Positions 27,341-35,061 of a stretch of DNA of 64,000 bases are shown here, piece by piece. Source of the DNA: Rhizobium tropici CIAT 899. GTDB taxonomy: Bacteria; Pseudomonadota; Alphaproteobacteria; Rhizobiales; Rhizobiaceae. Numbering within the stretch: position 1 is the first letter of the stretch; each line of letters starts with the position of its first letter. Under the pieces are notes generated by a model. That model was not told the origin of the DNA and searched no databases. It saw only the letters and a program-made list of their open reading frames with translations. The DNA lies in NCBI RefSeq assembly GCF_000330885.1, contig NC_020059.1, positions 2,097,001 to 2,161,000 of the forward strand, in the 5' to 3' direction. Both the position numbers and the translations under genes were made by a program.

Positions 27341-28205
27341 GGCGTTCTCCCTTGCTGTGGTCATGATCGTGATCATGGCCATGATCGTCATCTTCATGAT
27401 GGTGGTGGCCGTCGTCGGCATGGCAATGATCTGTTATCGAGCCGTCGGCATGCTGTACGCGGCCATCAGGCAGATGCGTGTGGTCGTGGTGATGACTGTA
27501 GATCGCCAGGGATTGCGCCGCCCGCGTACCGAACAACTTCACATATTCGGGGCTCTGGCTGACCGTCTGTGGCGTGCCGCGGCAGCAGACATGACCGTTC
27601 AGGCAAACCACGGTATCCGTGGCCGCCATGACGACATGCAAATCATGTGAAATCAGCAGGATACCGCAGCCCTGTGAATTGCGGATGGACTTGATGAGAT
27701 CGTAAAGCGCGATCTCACCGTTGAAATCCACGCCCTGCACAGGCTCGTCCAGCACGAGCAGATCGGGCTTGCGAGCAATGGCGCGCGCCAACAGCGCCCG
27801 CTGGAATTCGCCGCCGGAAAGATGCTGCACCTCGGCCTTGGCAAGATGCGAGATGCCGACGGCTTCCAGCGCCGCGATCAGCTCACGCTCCGGCAAAGGT
27901 CCCGTCAGCGTCATCAACCGCTGCACGCTGAGCGGCAAGGTCCAATCGATCGCAAGCTTCTGCGGGACATAGCCGACCTTCAGATTGGCAATGCGCTCCA
28001 CGCGCCCCTCGTCCGGCTTCAAGACGCCGATTGCCGTCTTGGCGCTGGTCGATTTGCCGGAACCGTTAGGGCCGATCAGGGTAACGATCTCGCCCCGGCT
28101 CACGGAGAAATCGACCCCACGCACCAGCCAGCGGCCACCGCGTCGGACGCCGACATCATGGAGCGACACGAGCGGACGGCTCTTGCTGTCGATGGAAGAA
28201 AGCAT
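27333..28205 (-). CDS. znuC: Zinc ABC transporter ATP-binding protein
   Basis: The 290-residue ATPase of high-affinity zinc import has Walker A GPNGSGKST, signature LSGGEFQRALLARA and Walker B LLVLDEPVQGVD, then LISHDLHVVMAA. The C-terminal tail, about 50 residues, is extremely rich in His, Asp and Glu (SHHHDHTHLPDG and several HDHD runs). It probably binds zinc and may sense or buffer it. It overlaps znuB and is divergent from znuA across the Zur boxes. Confidence 0.94.
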   Translation of the reverse strand: MLSSIDSKSRPLVSLHDVGVRRGGRWLVRGVDFSVSRGEIVTLIGPNGSGKSTSAKTAIGVLKPDEGRVERIANLKVGYVPQKLAIDWTLPLSVQRLMTLTGPLPERELIAALEAVGISHLAKAEVQHLSGGEFQRALLARAIARKPDLLVLDEPVQGVDFNGEIALYDLIKSIRNSQGCGILLISHDLHVVMAATDTVVCLNGHVCCRGTPQTVSQSPEYVKLFGTRAAQSLAIYSHHHDHTHLPDGRVQHADGSITDHCHADDGHHHHEDDDHGHDHDHDHSKGERHV

Positions 28206-28242
28206 GAAATTTCCAATTGCACTATTGCGCCATGCTATCGCA

Positions 28243-28261
28243 CACGTTATAGCATAACGCA
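28243..28261. promoter_or_regulatory. Candidate Zur box 1, znuC-znuA intergenic
   Basis: GTTATAGCATAAC (28246-28258) is a near-palindrome matching the alphaproteobacterial Zur operator pattern (GTTATA..TATAAC type). It lies in the 100-base divergent region between znuC and znuA. Confidence 0.65.
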
Positions 28262-28264
28262 ATT

Positions 28265-28281
28265 GATGTAATAACATAACA
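28265..28281. promoter_or_regulatory. Candidate Zur box 2, upstream of znuA
   Basis: GATGTAATAACATAACA lies 25 bases before the znuA start. It shares GTAAT and ATAAC half-sites with box 1 and with the box at 29331, but is less symmetrical. Confidence 0.5.
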
Positions 28282-28305
28282 GACCCATTCAAGGGCATTT
28301 CTGGC

Positions 28306-29280
28306 ATGAACGCAGCAAAAACTCTTCTTCCCATCGCCGCCTCCCTTCTCCTTTCCGGCCTGCTCGTCGGTACGGCCGCTACTGCAGCCGATGCGCCGAA
28401 AGTCGTCGTTTCCATCAAGCCGATCCACTCGCTGGTCGCAGCCGTCATGCAGGGTGTCGGCACGCCGGATCTGATCGTCGATGGCGCTGCATCCCCGCAT
28501 ACCTACGCGCTGAAGCCCTCGAATGCGCGCAGCCTTCAGGAGGCGAAGTTGGTCTTCTGGGTTGGGCCTGGCATGGATGCCTTCCTGCAGAAGCCGCTTG
28601 CCGCGCTCGGTTCTAATGCCACCATCGTCGAGCTCGACGATGCGCCCGGCATTACCAAACTCAAGTTCCGCGAGGGCGGTGCCTTCGAACCGCATGACGA
28701 TGGCGACGAGCATGAGGTCAGCGACGATCACGCCCATGGACACGACCATGATCATGGCGAGTTCGATACTCACCTCTGGCTCGATCCGCATAATGCCAAG
28801 GCGATGGTCTCCGAGATCACCACGTCCCTGGTCGCGGCGGACCCCGTCAACGCCCTGACCTATCAAGCGAACCAGAAAGCTCTGAACGACAAGCTCGACG
28901 CTCTCGATACGGAAATCGCCTTGACGCTCGCCCCGGTAAAGGACAAGCCCTTCATCGTCTTTCACGATGCCTACCAGTATTTCGAGCACCGTTATGGCGT
29001 GCGCGTCTCAGGCTCCATCACGGTCAGCCCGGAAACCATTCCGGGCGCGCAGCGCGTCGCCGAGATCCACAGCAAGGTCGCCGATCTCGGCGCGACCTGC
29101 GTCTTCGCCGAGCCACAATTCGAACCGAAGCTGGTCAACGTGGTGCTGGAAGGCACCTCCGCAAAGTCGGGAACCCTCGATCCGGAAGCTGCAACGCTGC
29201 CGCAAGGACCGGATCTCTATTTCGACCTGATGCGCGGCATCGCAAGCTCCCTGAAAACCTGCCTTTCAGCGCAAGGCTAA
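28306..29280 (+). CDS. znuA: Zinc ABC transporter substrate-binding protein
   Basis: Periplasmic zinc receptor of ZnuABC. The 324-residue protein has a signal peptide (to about residue 28, TAATAADA). Zinc ligands follow in KPIHSLVAAVM and GAASPHTYALKPS. A His/Asp-rich loop (HAHGHDHDHGEFDTH, residues about 140-155) is typical of ZnuA and absent from manganese receptors. FVFHDAYQYFEHRYG and the terminal DLMRGIASSLKTCL complete the fold. It is divergent from znuCB-zur and preceded by candidate Zur boxes. Confidence 0.95.
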   Translation: MNAAKTLLPIAASLLLSGLLVGTAATAADAPKVVVSIKPIHSLVAAVMQGVGTPDLIVDGAASPHTYALKPSNARSLQEAKLVFWVGPGMDAFLQKPLAALGSNATIVELDDAPGITKLKFREGGAFEPHDDGDEHEVSDDHAHGHDHDHGEFDTHLWLDPHNAKAMVSEITTSLVAADPVNALTYQANQKALNDKLDALDTEIALTLAPVKDKPFIVFHDAYQYFEHRYGVRVSGSITVSPETIPGAQRVAEIHSKVADLGATCVFAEPQFEPKLVNVVLEGTSAKSGTLDPEAATLPQGPDLYFDLMRGIASSLKTCLSAQG

Positions 29281-29330
29281 ACATCGCCGAAGGAAGCGGG
29301 CATGCTGCTCGCTTTTTTCATCACAACATA

Positions 29331-29345
29331 TGTAATGATATTACA
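29331..29345. promoter_or_regulatory. Zur box upstream of the zinc GTPase gene
   Basis: TGTAATGATATTACA is a 15-base palindrome with a 3-base centre, 18 bases before the ATG at 29363. It fits Zur operators and overlaps the expected promoter, so it should repress the GTPase gene when zinc is sufficient. Confidence 0.75.
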
Positions 29346-29362
29346 TTACAAAGGAAGTTGTC

Positions 29363-30568
29363 ATGAACAAGAAGCTCCCAGTCACCGTCCTCTCCGGTTT
29401 TCTCGGCGCCGGCAAGACGACGCTGCTCAACCATATCCTCAACAATCGCGAGGGCTTGCGCGTTGCCGTCATCGTCAACGACATGAGCGAGGTCAATATC
29501 GATGCGGCGCTGGTGCGCGACGGCAACGCAAATCTTTCCCGGACGGAAGAGCAGCTCGTCGAAATGACCAATGGCTGCATCTGTTGCACGCTACGCGACG
29601 ATCTTCTGAAGGAGGTCCGTCAGCTCGCCGAACAGGGGCGCTTCGATTATCTGCTGATCGAATCCACAGGCATTGCCGAACCCCTGCCCGTCGCCACCAC
29701 CTTCGAGTTCCGCGACGAAGACGGTCGCAGTCTTTCCGACGTTGCCCGGCTCGATACCATGGTGACCGTCGTCGACGCTGCCAATCTTCTCTCCGACTAT
29801 GGATCGACGGATTTCCTTGCCGATCGTGGCGAGACCGCCGGCGACGGCGACAACCGGACCATCGTCGACCTTCTGGTCGAGCAGATCGAATTTGCCGATG
29901 TTGTCGTTCTCAACAAAGTCGGCGCGGCGACCGCAGAGCAACGCGACGCCGCCCGCAAGATCATCGTCGGCCTCAACCCCGATGCACGCCTGATCGAAGC
30001 CGATTTCGGTGTGGTGGAACCATCGGAGGTTCTCGGCACGGGACGCTTCGACATCGATCGCGCCGAGACCCATCCGCTCTGGTACAAGGAGCTGCACGGC
30101 TTCAAGGATCATGTTCCGGAAACGGAGGAATATGGCATCCGTTCCTTCGTCTATCGCGCGAAGAAACCGTTCGATCCTCCTAAATTCCAGGCCTTTCTCA
30201 ATCGGTCGTGGCCGGGTGTCATTCGCGCCAAGGGCTTCTTCTGGCTTGCGACCAGACCTTATTATGTCGGCGAGATGAGCCAGGCCGGCGCGCTCGTCCG
30301 CACGAGCAAGATGGGCCTCTGGTGGGCAGCCGTGCCGCAAGACCAGTGGCCGCATGATCCGAGCTTCAAGCGAGCGCTTGCGCCCTATCTCGATCCGATA
30401 TGGGGGGATCGGCGCCAAGAACTGGTATTCATCGGCGCCGATCCGATGAACGAAAAGCATATCACGAGTGAACTGAACGCCTGCCTGATTGAGGCGGACG
30501 GCTTCACGCCCGAACGCTGGCGGAACCTGCCCGATCCCTTTGCCAGTTGGAACGTGACCGCAGCATGA
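29363..30568 (+). CDS. zigA: Zur-associated COG0523 GTPase, zinc metallochaperone (ZigA-like)
   Basis: The 401-residue G3E-family GTPase has P-loop [15 protein letters not shown], the metal-binding motif [27 protein letters not shown] for guanine recognition and a C-terminal CobW_C domain (about residues 270-380, [17 protein letters not shown]). Proteins of this subgroup deliver zinc to client enzymes under zinc starvation. The Zur box at 29331 supports this assignment over a cobalamin role. It differs clearly from the CobW in the cob operon (51727-52782). A 60-residue protein is coupled to its stop. Confidence 0.88.
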   Translation: MNKKLPVTVLSGFLGAGKTTLLNHILNNREGLRVAVIVNDMSEVNIDAALVRDGNANLSRTEEQLVEMTNGCICCTLRDDLLKEVRQLAEQGRFDYLLIESTGIAEPLPVATTFEFRDEDGRSLSDVARLDTMVTVVDAANLLSDYGSTDFLADRGETAGDGDNRTIVDLLVEQIEFADVVVLNKVGAATAEQRDAARKIIVGLNPDARLIEADFGVVEPSEVLGTGRFDIDRAETHPLWYKELHGFKDHVPETEEYGIRSFVYRAKKPFDPPKFQAFLNRSWPGVIRAKGFFWLATRPYYVGEMSQAGALVRTSKMGLWWAAVPQDQWPHDPSFKRALAPYLDPIWGDRRQELVFIGADPMNEKHITSELNACLIEADGFTPERWRNLPDPFASWNVTAA

Positions 30569-30747
30569 AGAAGACGAAACCAATCAGGTTCCAATGTCAT
30601 TGTTTCGAATGCAGCACCGATGACAATCAGACCGATGATAGATCGAGCTCCGGTACGAACGAAACGGATCAGGTCAGCATAAAATCAGGCGAAGAGGAGC
30701 ATCGCCTGAGCACGGACGTCATTGGAAAATTGCTGTTTGGTGCCTGA
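30565..30747 (+). CDS. Small Cys-cluster protein coupled to the zinc GTPase
   Basis: The 60-residue ORF starts in an ATGA overlap with the GTPase gene, so it is translationally coupled. Near its N-terminus is a compact CHCFEC cluster that could bind zinc. The rest is acidic and polar, ending [11 protein letters not shown] recognise no family. Its place in a Zur-regulated message suggests a zinc-related role, which is inference. Confidence 0.6.
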   Translation: MKKTKPIRFQCHCFECSTDDNQTDDRSSSGTNETDQVSIKSGEEEHRLSTDVIGKLLFGA

Positions 30748-30768
30748 ACGGCAGGTTCAGGCCACCAA
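30737..30768. terminator. Inverted repeat spanning two convergent stops
   Basis: TTGGTGCCTGAA and TTCAGGCCACCAA form a 12-bp stem with one bulge around a 7-base loop. It covers the stop codons of the small Cys protein (plus) and the PAS protein (minus). No U-tract follows on either side, so it may work as an mRNA-end hairpin. Confidence 0.5.
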
Positions 30769-31479
30769 CATGCCCGCGGGAACGGCGATGATCTCATGCA
30801 TGACCAGCAATGCGCCGATCACTTCTTCTTTGGCACGCAACGGGGTGATGGTGCAACGAAACACCTTGCCGGGTTCGATCTGCCGATAGGAGGGGTAAAG
30901 ACACTCCACCTTTTCCCCGGCAAAGCAGGCATCGAGCTTCGCCTTCAGACTGATTTCGAAATCTTCCGAGCCGATGAATTCCGAGATGTGACGCCCCACA
31001 AGCTCCATCGGCTTCGATTTCAGAAATTCCGAATTGGCGGCGTTGCTGTAAAGATAGCGATAATCTCGTGTGACGACCGCGACACGATTGGGCAGGCTGT
31101 CCAGAATGACATCATTCAGAACGCTGCCTTCCTCAAAGCCGAGCGTGTCGTCCCGGTCGATTTTCTCGCTCGAAAAGACCCGGAAAACTTCGCCCGCTGC
31201 TTCGCTCGCGCCGCCGAAATAACGATCGATCAGTGCCGAAAGCGACGCAGAATTGCGCAGGACCCGTGAGCGATCATCCGCTTCTTCGCGGATGAGATTG
31301 TTCATGAACTGGAGCTGCATGTAAATTTCAAGCAGACTCACGGCCTTATAGGCCAGGATAGCTGCGATAAGGGGCTCCAATTCACGATCGAGCGATGCCA
31401 CAAGCTCGTCGTCGCCAAGTTTTATCGCACGCTGAATCTGACTACATTTCATGGAGAAGGCATGAAAGAGTGCCAGCAA
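30757..31479 (-). CDS. PAS-domain protein
   Basis: The N-terminal half (about residues 1-120) is helical and resembles a globin-coupled-sensor-like or protoglobin-poor four-helix segment. The C-terminal half is a PAS domain: DVILDSLPNRVAVVTRDYRYLYSNAANSEF, then VGRHISEFIGSEDFE, and PGKVFRCTITPLRAKEEVIGALLVMHE. There is no output domain, so it probably signals through protein contact. I chose the TTG at 31479 because AGGAGG lies 6 bases upstream; the alternatives are GTG at 31503 and ATG at 31452, which lack such a site. Confidence 0.75.
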   Translation of the reverse strand: MLALFHAFSMKCSQIQRAIKLGDDELVASLDRELEPLIAAILAYKAVSLLEIYMQLQFMNNLIREEADDRSRVLRNSASLSALIDRYFGGASEAAGEVFRVFSSEKIDRDDTLGFEEGSVLNDVILDSLPNRVAVVTRDYRYLYSNAANSEFLKSKPMELVGRHISEFIGSEDFEISLKAKLDACFAGEKVECLYPSYRQIEPGKVFRCTITPLRAKEEVIGALLVMHEIIAVPAGMLVA

Positions 31480-31659
31480 AATTGCCCTCCTGTCCCTGAC
31501 CACAACAGGACGCAGGGGCCTCGATTCCCGGCGCTGCCATGCCCAAGGATATTCAGCTTGGTGTCCGCATTCTCACCAAACTTTCTATATTGTGAATTAA
31601 CATGACTTATCCCCACTTTCAATCGGGATGAGCAGAAGTTCTCGTCAAAGGAGAACTTT

Positions 31660-31770
31660 ATGAAAAACAAGGCTTATAAGCACAATGACTGGACGAAGAC
31701 CGAATGCGGCCATGCAGACAAAACTGCCGCCAGCCCATGCAAAAATGAGCCTAGAAAACGCTCTTCTTGA
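31660..31770 (+). CDS. Possible 36-residue protein, convergent with lpxXL
   Basis: An ATG at 31660 follows AAAGGAGAACTTT, a strong ribosome-binding site. The ORF encodes 36 mostly polar, basic residues starting MKNKAYKHNDWTKTECGHAD, with two Cys and two His residues. It overlaps the 3' end of lpxXL by 20 bases on the opposite strand. It is short, so coding status rests on the ribosome-binding site alone. Confidence 0.4.
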   Translation: MKNKAYKHNDWTKTECGHADKTAASPCKNEPRKRSS

Positions 31771-32683
31771 TATTCCAGCGATCATGATACCAGAGCCATT
31801 GCTCGGGATTTTCCCTCACCCAGCTTTCGACCTTGTCGTTCAGCATCTGTGCCGTCGCAGTCAGATCGAGACCGCCGGCCTCGTTGCGAGGCATCTCTAG
31901 CTTCGGTTCGATCTCCAGCCGGTAGCGATTGCCGGGCAGACGGATGCAACGGGCCGGATAGACTTCGCAATTGAACTGACGCACGAGCTTCGGCAGCAGG
32001 GGGTTGGTCTTTACGTCGCGACCGAAGAACAACGTCTTCAAACCCTTACGGAATTTCTGGTCGACCAGCACGCCGACGCCACGACCGGCCTCAAGCTCTC
32101 TGGCAAGCGCGAACGACGAGCCAGCGTGTGATGGCACGAGATTGCCCATACGCTTGGCACGAAAGTCGAAAACCTTCTGAGCGACGTAGGGATTGTTCGG
32201 CGGGCGAAAGAGCACAGTCACCTTCAGACCAAAGGCGGCGCCGGCGACCGGCAACAGCTCGAAATTGCCGGTATGCCCGGTAAAGACGATGAACGGGCGC
32301 GGATTGTCCCGGAGATCGAGAAAGATGGGAATGCCGGAAACTTCGATGCGGCCAGGCTTGTCGCTAAAGGGATCGAAGTCGAAAAGCCGGTCGAGAAAGA
32401 CATATTCCGCTGCCAGGCGCCCCATATTGCCCCAGCTCGCACGTGCGATCTCTTCAATCTCCGCCTCAGTCTTTTCCGGAAAGGCATTGCGCAGATTGGT
32501 CAGCATCAGCTGATGCCGGCGCATACGCGGACCGATCTTGCGGGTCAGCCGATCGGCAAAGTTGATACCCGCATCCGCCGGAAACAGTTTCAGGAAATTC
32601 AGGAAGCCGAAGATGACCTGCGCCACCAGCCACTGCTGGAAATTTCTGAGCGCAAGGACGATCCGGGTGACGAAAAGCTTCAC
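31751..32683 (-). CDS. lpxXL: Lipid A very-long-chain acyltransferase
   Basis: Inner-membrane acyltransferase that transfers the 27-hydroxyoctacosanoyl chain from AcpXL to the lipid A precursor in rhizobia. The 310 residues contain an N-terminal hydrophobic segment and the acyltransferase dyad HTGNFE near residue 138. GVLVDQKFRKG and PARCIRLPGNRYRLEIEP follow, typical of the LpxL/HtrB family. As last gene of the acpXL cluster it is LpxXL rather than a general LpxL. It starts 6 bases after the adh2XL stop. Confidence 0.92.
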   Translation of the reverse strand: MKLFVTRIVLALRNFQQWLVAQVIFGFLNFLKLFPADAGINFADRLTRKIGPRMRRHQLMLTNLRNAFPEKTEAEIEEIARASWGNMGRLAAEYVFLDRLFDFDPFSDKPGRIEVSGIPIFLDLRDNPRPFIVFTGHTGNFELLPVAGAAFGLKVTVLFRPPNNPYVAQKVFDFRAKRMGNLVPSHAGSSFALARELEAGRGVGVLVDQKFRKGLKTLFFGRDVKTNPLLPKLVRQFNCEVYPARCIRLPGNRYRLEIEPKLEMPRNEAGGLDLTATAQMLNDKVESWVRENPEQWLWYHDRWNIKKSVF

Positions 32684-32688
32684 GCGGC

Positions 32689-33717
32689 TCAGTCCATCTT
32701 CAGGATGATCTTGCCGAAGATCTGGCGCGATTCCATCCGCTCCAGCGCCCGATCGATGTCATTGAAGCTGACTTCGGTATCGATCACTGGGTGAACGAGG
32801 CCGCGCGCCATCTTCTGCATCGCATTGGCCATGTTCTCCATGCGGCAGCCGAAAGATCCGAGAAGCTTCAGCTGCTGCTGGAACAGCATCATCAGGTTCA
32901 TTTCGGTCGAAACGCCCGATGTCGAACCGCAGGTGACGAGACGGCCGCCACGCTTCATGCAGAGCATGGAGCCAGCCCAGGTATCCTTGCCGACATGCTC
33001 GAAAACCACGTCGACGCCCTTCTTCTTCGTCAGCTTGCGCACGACGCCCTCGAAGCGGTCGGTACGGTAGTTTATGACGTGATCGGCGCCGAGCGCCTTC
33101 GCCTTCTCGATCTTGTCGTCGGAACCGACCGTGGTGATGACAGTGCAGCCGATCTTCTTGGCAAGCTGGATGGCAGCCGTACCGATACCCGAGCCGCCGG
33201 CATGAACGAGGATCGTTTCGCCCGGTTCGAGCTTGGCATTGTCAAACAGCATGTGCTCAACGGTGCCGAAAGTCACCGGAGCAAGCGCTGCACCGACCGC
33301 ATCGACGCCGGGAGGTGCCGGAACAAGCAGGCGGGCCGGCAAATTGACCTTCTCCTGCGCGAAGCCATCGAGATGGAAGCCGTGCACGCCGCCGACATGT
33401 TCGCACAGATTGTCGCGTCCCTCGCGGCAATGGCGGCAAAGGCCGCACGTGCGCGCGCCGTAGATCGACACGAGCTGACCCGGCAGAACATTGGCAACGC
33501 CCGGCCCGATCGCTTCGACGACACCGGCAGCTTCCGCGCCGATGACCAGCGGCATCTTGCGCTTGGCAAAGGCCATGCCACGCCAGCCCCAGACGTCGAT
33601 GTGATTGAGAGCGACAGCCTTGACGCGCAAGGTCACCTCACCCGCACCCGGCGCCTCCGGCTCCGGCAGATCGGTGATCTCAAGTTTGCGGTCGTCGATC
33701 AGTTGCAAAGCACGCAT
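32689..33717 (-). CDS. adh2XL: Zinc-type alcohol dehydrogenase/quinone-reductase-like protein of the acpXL cluster
   Basis: The 342-residue MDR protein has the Rossmann motif HAGGSGIGTAAIQLAKKIG and the structural-zinc lobe with four Cys (ARTCGLCRHCREGRDNLCEH). At the catalytic zinc positions it reads ALNHIDVW and GAEAAG in place of the usual Cys and GHE, so those ligands are missing. It may therefore work without catalytic zinc. The gene lies inside the very-long-chain fatty acid cluster; its reaction there is not established. Confidence 0.9.
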   Translation of the reverse strand: MRALQLIDDRKLEITDLPEPEAPGAGEVTLRVKAVALNHIDVWGWRGMAFAKRKMPLVIGAEAAGVVEAIGPGVANVLPGQLVSIYGARTCGLCRHCREGRDNLCEHVGGVHGFHLDGFAQEKVNLPARLLVPAPPGVDAVGAALAPVTFGTVEHMLFDNAKLEPGETILVHAGGSGIGTAAIQLAKKIGCTVITTVGSDDKIEKAKALGADHVINYRTDRFEGVVRKLTKKKGVDVVFEHVGKDTWAGSMLCMKRGGRLVTCGSTSGVSTEMNLMMLFQQQLKLLGSFGCRMENMANAMQKMARGLVHPVIDTEVSFNDIDRALERMESRQIFGKIILKMD

Positions 33718-33770
33718 GGCAAAGTCCCTCGCCTCTCGGGCGCAGTTGTATCCTGTTTTCAGACGTCCGC

Positions 33771-35051
33771 TTAAGCCGGTTCAAGCGCCATGACAAGGCT
33801 GGCGTTCTGCCCACCGAACCCGAAAGAGTTCGAAAGGACGGCATTCACCTGCTTTTCACGCTTCTTGTTCGGCACCACGTCGAGAATGATGGACGGGTCC
33901 GGATTGTTGTAGTTGATGGTCGGCGGCAACGTGCCAGTCAGCATCGTCTGCAGCGAGAATACCGCCTCGACTGCGCCCGCCGCCGTCAGCGTGTGGCCGA
34001 TCATCGACTTGTTCGACGAGACCGGAATGGTTGGAAGCCGCTCACCGAAGACAGCCGACATCGCGCCATATTCCATCTTGTCGTTTTCCGGCGTCGAAGT
34101 GCCGTGAGCGTTGATATAGCCGATATCGCTCTCATCCATGCCGGCATCGGCCAATGCGGCGCGGATCGTCGCGATCGCCGGACCACCGTCAGGCGAAGAG
34201 CGTGTGCGATGGAAGGAGTCCGCCTTGTCACCGGCGCCCTTCATGATGCCGAGGATCTTGGCGCCGCGGGCAACGGCCGCTTCCAGCGATTCCAGCACCA
34301 GCGTCGCCGCTCCTTCGGCAATGACGAAGCCGTCACGATCCTTGCTGAACGGCTTGGATGCCTTCGTCGGCGGATCGTTCTGCGTCGACAGCGCCGAGAG
34401 CAGCGAGAAGCGGATCAACGCCTCCGCGCTCAGGGATCCGTCGGTCGCAACCGTCAGTGCCCGCGCGGTGCGGCCCTGACGGATAGACTCAATGCCCAGC
34501 TGAATGGCCGTTACGCCCGACGCACATGCCGTCGACAGGGTTACCGGCAGGCCGCGCGTGCCAAAACGGTCGGCAAGGCGCTCGGAAATGGCGCCGAAAA
34601 GAGCGGCTTCGTGGAAGGCGAGATCGGGGCGCTGGCGCATGGCGGCAAGGAAGCGCTCATATGCATCGCCTTCGTGATCTGCCGGAGGTGAGCGGTCAGC
34701 CAGCTCGAAGCGGGCGCTCCATTCGGGTTCGATCGGCGGTGCAGCCAGGAAGAGCGGTGCGTCGAAATCGCCGGAAATTCCCGCCTGGGCCAAGGCTTCG
34801 ATGGTTGTTTCACGGGCAAAAGCATAGGAGCGCTCGACAGCGTTCGGAACGGGGATATCGATGAAATCCACCGTCCCGGCGATCCGCGTCGAAAGTCCGT
34901 CCGTCGGGAAGCGCGTGATGCCGTGAATGCCCGACGTGCCCGAAGAAAGAGCATTCCAGTTATCCTGTAGCCCCTGCCCCAGCGACGTGATGATCCCCAT
35001 GCCGGTGACGGCGACGATCGGACGTCCGAGATGATCCTTGTAAGCGGTCAT
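33771..35051 (-). CDS. fabF1XL: 3-oxoacyl-ACP synthase of the very-long-chain fatty acid cluster
   Basis: Catalytically complete ketosynthase: Cys176 in STACASGVTA, His in NAHGTSTPEND and Lys/His in NKSMIGHTLTAAG, ending FGFGGQNASLV. The 426-residue start at 35051 is preceded by TGAGGAACAGGA. It extends acyl chains on AcpXL toward the C28 fatty acid. Its start lies inside fabF2XL's end region (35062), so the two overlap or abut and are likely co-translated with a partner lacking the Cys. Confidence 0.93.
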   Translation of the reverse strand: MTAYKDHLGRPIVAVTGMGIITSLGQGLQDNWNALSSGTSGIHGITRFPTDGLSTRIAGTVDFIDIPVPNAVERSYAFARETTIEALAQAGISGDFDAPLFLAAPPIEPEWSARFELADRSPPADHEGDAYERFLAAMRQRPDLAFHEAALFGAISERLADRFGTRGLPVTLSTACASGVTAIQLGIESIRQGRTARALTVATDGSLSAEALIRFSLLSALSTQNDPPTKASKPFSKDRDGFVIAEGAATLVLESLEAAVARGAKILGIMKGAGDKADSFHRTRSSPDGGPAIATIRAALADAGMDESDIGYINAHGTSTPENDKMEYGAMSAVFGERLPTIPVSSNKSMIGHTLTAAGAVEAVFSLQTMLTGTLPPTINYNNPDPSIILDVVPNKKREKQVNAVLSNSFGFGGQNASLVMALEPA

Positions 35052-35061
35052 GTCCTGTTCC

